Shown: positions 60,463 through 64,000 of the stretch, one piece after another
How the letters are laid out: each line of letters begins with the position of its first letter
How positions within the stretch are numbered: the stretch's first letter is position 1
Assembly (NCBI GenBank): GCA_028023455.1
Contig: JAQFVV010006271.1
Location: forward strand, 2,742,335 to 2,806,334
Direction: 5' to 3'
Length of the DNA stretch: 64,000 bases
Source: Epiperipatus broadwayi
Lineage: Eukaryota > Onychophora > Udeonychophora > Euonychophora > Peripatidae
Translations under genes and position numbers: made by a program
Notes under the pieces: generated by a model
Told to the model about the DNA's origin: nothing
What the model saw: the letters and a program-made list of their open reading frames with translations, nothing else
Databases searched by the model: none

Positions 60463-61786
60463 GAGTAACATACATTATTTTTGACCATTTTATCTCTAAG
60501 AACTTTAATTCTTTATTAAATCTTAAATTATTTATTATTTTTCTAAGTTTACTTCTAATATCTGACACTTTACATGCTAAGGGCAGTCTTCAATTATACT
60601 TTACTTCTTTCGATGCTGGCAACATTGCTTACAATGATCTTAGTTCTGGATAGTGACCATGAGAACAGCATCCTTTTGTGATACAGGGATCTTTTAAAAA
60701 TAAGGCTAATGCAGATTCACTGGCTTATACCGACTTACACATATGAAAACTGAAGCTTCGGAACCCGGTTCTCTTGACCAGAGATTGACAAAGAAAAGAT
60801 CACTGTGAATGGCAAGATTCATCAACTGTCCATTTTGTCTTACGCTTTGGAAATGAGGTACGAAATATGAGGATTCTCCCCTGAAAAAGTGATTTGTGGC
60901 TTATACTGGTTGTTCACAGTGTGCATTTTAAAAAAGGAATGATCCCTGATAAGTCCATTATTGGTACTAAATTGTATTCAGCCTACAGCTTTAACTTATC
61001 CTTATCTAAAACTTATTTCAATACTACCCTCATTTCCTTTAATTTCAAACCCTTATACATTCCTAATATAACTTAGATTGTCTTTCATTTATATTATTTT
61101 AACCTTACCATATTATCTTTAAATTCCCCTGAACCATTACAAATATTATTTTACATATTTATTTATATTAATCTAATCTTACATTATTATTATTTTTTAA
61201 ATTTACATGAACATTACTTTTTTTAATATTACAGTATTACTTTAAAACCATTTATTCACCTTCTTATATTAACTTGCATGTACTTAGAAAACTATTTTAT
61301 TGCTCTTCATTATTATACAAAATCTTATTTGACTTGATTACTTTAAAGCATTTATTTACATCCTTTTATTAACTTGCATGTATTCCAGAAAAGCCATTGT
61401 ATTTTATTATGATTCATTCTTTATTATTTTACTACAAATATATTATACTTATTTGTTTAACTTGATTTTATTCTACGTATTTCCGTTATTTTATTCATTT
61501 ATTTAATTTTACAAACATTATTTTTAAATCATTAATTTGACCTATTTATTTATAAACATTTTTTAAAATTACTATGTGTGTGACAAAAAAAATCTTTTAT
61601 TTTACAAAGCCTCCATTATTATTATTTTACATAAACAACTCCTCATTTTAACTTTACTGTTAATTTTAACTAGTTGACATTCTGATTCAGATTTATTAAC
61701 TATGTCAAATTAATTATTTTACTCATAGTCCATTTCCGGTCCTTTTTGTTTTCATTTACTATAATATTCCATCCCTTAACTAACTC

Positions 61787-62476
61787 CTAAACTTTGTCAG
61801 GTGGTTCTTTCTTTTTACCTACCACCTCTATAATATAAAGTAACTTTCCCCTCTTGTCTATTCCTCGCTTACAGTTTATTACTTTATCTCTTTTACACTC
61901 CATCCTATTTTCTGCCTCGTAAATTAAAAAACTTTTATATTTAGCCAAACTCCGAATTACTTCAAACAGAGAATATTTTTTCCTATGCTTTCTTTTTGCT
62001 TTAAATCTCCGTTTAAAACAAACATGAACTTTTACTTTAACCTTTTTATTTTTATTTTCTATCTTGATTAATTTTATTTGCAAACTACTATACTTAACTC
62101 TATCTTCTACTTTGAACTTATGTCTCTCTCCTATTTCTTGATGTACATTTGTTTCTACTTTATCTGTTGCAATGCTATCTGATTCTAATTCAATTTTCAT
62201 GTCTTTTATCACCTCAACTTCATTTTCAACTTCCTGACTTTCTTTAATTAAATCTACCTCTAGAATTTCTTGGTTCTTCTCTACCTTTCCTATTATCTCA
62301 CATCTTATTTCTCTTATTTCTGCTCTGAGTTCCTTAATTTCTCCTTTGACCTGATTAATTCCTTCTTTATGTTCTAGCTGACCTTGCTTCATTTTTTGTA
62401 TTTCCACTTTGAGTTCTTGCTGACATTGCTTAAATTCTGTCATCATATTCATCATCATTTTCATCAACATCTGCAT
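61787..62476 (-). CDS. coiled-coil, basic gag-like protein of the non-autonomous LTR family
   Basis: 229 codons, the best-preserved of three copies. Residues 1-120 are Met-rich then a long coiled coil (FKQCQQELKVEIQKMKQG, EIKELRAEIREIRCEI, VEKNQEILE). Residues about 95-135 are acidic. Residues about 140-180 are strongly basic (KKVKVKVHVCFKRRFKAKRK). The tail has YSLFEVIRSLAKYKSFLIY and KKKEPPDKV. No enzyme motif, zinc knuckle, signal peptide or membrane segment. It lies just downstream of the primer site, the place of gag. The coiled coil suggests self-assembly and the basic patch RNA binding (inference). Homologous frames at 203-697 and 34480-35105 are broken. It may be a gag remnant kept by a non-autonomous lineage or an unrelated captured ORF. 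Confidence 0.65.
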   Translation of the reverse strand: MQMLMKMMMNMMTEFKQCQQELKVEIQKMKQGQLEHKEGINQVKGEIKELRAEIREIRCEIIGKVEKNQEILEVDLIKESQEVENEVEVIKDMKIELESDSIATDKVETNVHQEIGERHKFKVEDRVKYSSLQIKLIKIENKNKKVKVKVHVCFKRRFKAKRKHRKKYSLFEVIRSLAKYKSFLIYEAENRMECKRDKVINCKRGIDKRGKLLYIIEVVGKKKEPPDKV

Positions 62477-62812
62477 CTCAGATATTTATTTCTCTTCTTC
62501 CATTTTTAAAACAATGTTTAAATATGAGCTGTTTATTATTTCTTACATGGAACATATGACTGACTCCACCCCATTGCCCTCTTCTCTCTACCCATTCCTA
62601 ATGCTTAACTCTGCCCAAAATATCCAACTGTCTGATTTAACAGAATGATTTATTTTAAACAACGTAAATTGCAAAATCTTTTTTCATTTAAAGAAAAAAA
62701 ATTTCCGTCAATTTTTTTTTTAAAATTAAACCACTTTAAAATACATAATTTAGCTTTTCTATAATTTTTTTATTTTCAAACAAGAAACAAAGTATTTAAT
62801 TACTGATGTTTC

Positions 62813-62842
62813 TTAGGTTCACCCCAACATTGGGAAAAGCCA
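62813..62842 (-). other. primer binding site, tRNA-Lys-like (copy D)
   Basis: The minus strand starts TGGCTTTTCCCAAC, then TTGGGGTGAACC, two bases inside the LTR. Same position and pattern as in copies A and B. Confidence 0.5.
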
Positions 62843-62844
62843 TT

Positions 62845-64000
62845 TGTACCAGGTCCATTCCATTGCCACTCACTTATCCGGCATCTAGGTTTAGCTGGGT
62901 TTAAATCTTATTGCTAATAAATTTATAATCTTATGATATAAATTAACGTGAATGAACTGATCCATTAGAGCAGAGTGGAAAATACTATTGATGGCAGGGC
63001 CATCCATAATACCCACAGTCAGACCAAGCTATGCAATGCATAACATGATCACATTTCCAGACTGTGGCCCATCTCAACTGCTAGATTCAAACCCCCACTA
63101 TCCAAACCCTTTATTTGTTTTGGAGTAAACCCAGGTGCCAGCTAGTGTCAGACCTAACAGGTTTGGACAATAGGCCCATAACCCAGTGCTAAAAATCCCT
63201 TAACTAGTTCAGTCCATTTTTTAATTCAGTAACAAGTTATTCCTTAACTAGTGGCAAAAGAATTGACTGAGAAAATAAAGCTCTAAGTTTAAAAGACAGT
63301 TTATTTTAATTAACACTAATTATTAATGTTTTAAACTACTTTAGATATTTTTTAATTAACATAAACATTTAAGGTACTTATATATGACCATGCACACACA
63401 TTTTAATACACATGAAAATATAATCTAACAACATTAAATGAGTATTAAATAGTATGATAAATATTAAATATAAGGCATTCAAACCAACATGCATATCAAT
63501 AGTTCTTTATGCCTCAATAGAATTTCTTTACTACTAACTCTGGAGGCTTTATGGATGGAAATGACAACTTTGAATTTATAAATGGAAATAAGAAAGTTAT
63601 TAAATACCTAGATTTTTGGAGTGTGGAGATATTGGTTGTTTGCTTCCTGTGTTTCCAGTGTGTTTCTGAATTGTTTTATTACATACCAGCTGGTTTTACA
63701 TTTCTGCAGAGGATTCTGTTGATTGACGATCCTGGTTACTTCTTTTATTAAGGTTGAGGATGGTTATTTATTTTATGGCACTATTATTAATAGAACGGTA
63801 GATACTTGGGTGGCTCTCACTTATTGGATGGCTGTTACTTTACCTCAGGTAGATTACTGGTTTTTGGACAAGGTTTGATGTTCATATATGTTCCGATGAA
63901 GCTATTAACACTGCGTGACTGATTGATGAATTGAACTCATAGATTGACTGATCAAAACTAAAAAACTGTTTTCTCAACTGTTCACTCTACACTGTTTTTT
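62845..64000 (-). repeat. LTR (5' LTR of copy D, partial)
   Basis: Collinear with 58074-59220 (TTTAGCTGGGTTTAAA, GCAGAGTGGAAAATACTATT, GGCCCATAA). It runs off the right edge. The target duplication cannot be checked. The frames at 58754-58945 and 63551-63751 correspond only because the LTRs are copies. Confidence 0.85.

Larger units (their letters stand above)
58074..64000 (-). mobile_element. LTR retrotransposon, coiled-coil family, copy D (runs off window)
   Basis: Left LTR 58074-60442, interior 60443-62844, right LTR from 62845 past the window end. On the minus strand the order is LTR, primer site, coiled-coil ORF (61787-62476), non-coding spacer, polypurine-like tract, LTR. The ends TGTAC..GTACA match copy B. 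No pol gene lies in the 2.4-kb interior, as in copy B. The LTR is a different subfamily: its promoter-distal third (TTTAGCTGGG.., GCAGAGTGGAAAATAC..) matches copy A rather than copy B. Confidence 0.85.

Noticed and set aside
58754-63751. Similar 63- and 66-codon frames at 58754-58945 and 63551-63751
   Set aside because: Corresponding non-coding parts of the two LTRs of copy D.

Overview
This window is eukaryotic, almost certainly an invertebrate animal genome. It is very AT-rich and nearly all non-coding. It is packed with long (TA)n, (CA/TG)n and (ATT)n microsatellites and with decayed copies of metazoan mobile elements: RTE-type LINE, Penelope-like GIY-YIG fragments, LTR retrotransposons, hAT-, pogo/mariner- and foldback-type MITEs, and a tRNA-like SINE head. 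There are no bacterial features such as operons, ribosome binding sites or tight gene packing. The phylum cannot be fixed from the sequence; mixed CA/TA and ATT tracts with RTE and Penelope elements suit molluscs, arachnids or cnidarians.

Only one locus looks like a host gene. It has a TATA box at 16618, a short 5' UTR, and a first exon (16674-16752) encoding a signal peptide that ends at a good phase-1 splice donor. About 21.8 kb downstream lies a 36-nt phase-1/phase-1 microexon (38541-38576) whose frame joins exactly and which encodes a hexaproline motif. The proposed product is a small secreted proline-rich protein with a transposon-filled intron. Its 3' exons were not found.

Layout. 1-1112: truncated LTR element with a coiled-coil ORF. 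1199-1870: Penelope-like 3' fragment with an (ATT)n tract. 1871-5900: mostly plain AT-rich DNA, with one LTR-like patch. 5920-8146: solo LTR of family G. 9851-12833: paired TA-palindromes and repeat family E. 16618-38576: the secreted-protein gene, with its intron holding an 833-codon RTE LINE, a perfect 366-bp inverted repeat, a LINE 3' stub, family F with a nested MITE, another family G LTR, 419-bp tandem/inverted repeats, Penelope fragments, and a complete 6.1-kb LTR element. 39640-46310: two inverted Penelope-like copies, one split by a young 5.06-kb LTR element with a 710-bp interior. 46783-47285: foldback MITE. 48130-49130: a second LINE endonuclease relic. 49264-52098: second family E copy and TA-palindromes. 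52732-54578: foldback and pogo/mariner-like MITEs. 54611-56165: third RTE copy. 57216-57523: hAT-like MITE. 58074-64000: a third coiled-coil LTR element with its best-preserved ORF, itself carrying an inserted 345-bp-period repeat.

The most useful observations are: (i) two non-autonomous LTR families with very long LTRs, tRNA-Lys-like primer sites and no pol, one carrying only a coiled-coil/basic ORF; (ii) an exact nested insertion proved by a paralogous empty site; (iii) hammerhead-like RNA folds beside a tRNA-like segment in the Penelope copies; (iv) a perfect 366-bp hairpin; (v) recurrent pairs of palindromes centred on TA tracts; and (vi) the split secreted proline-rich gene.
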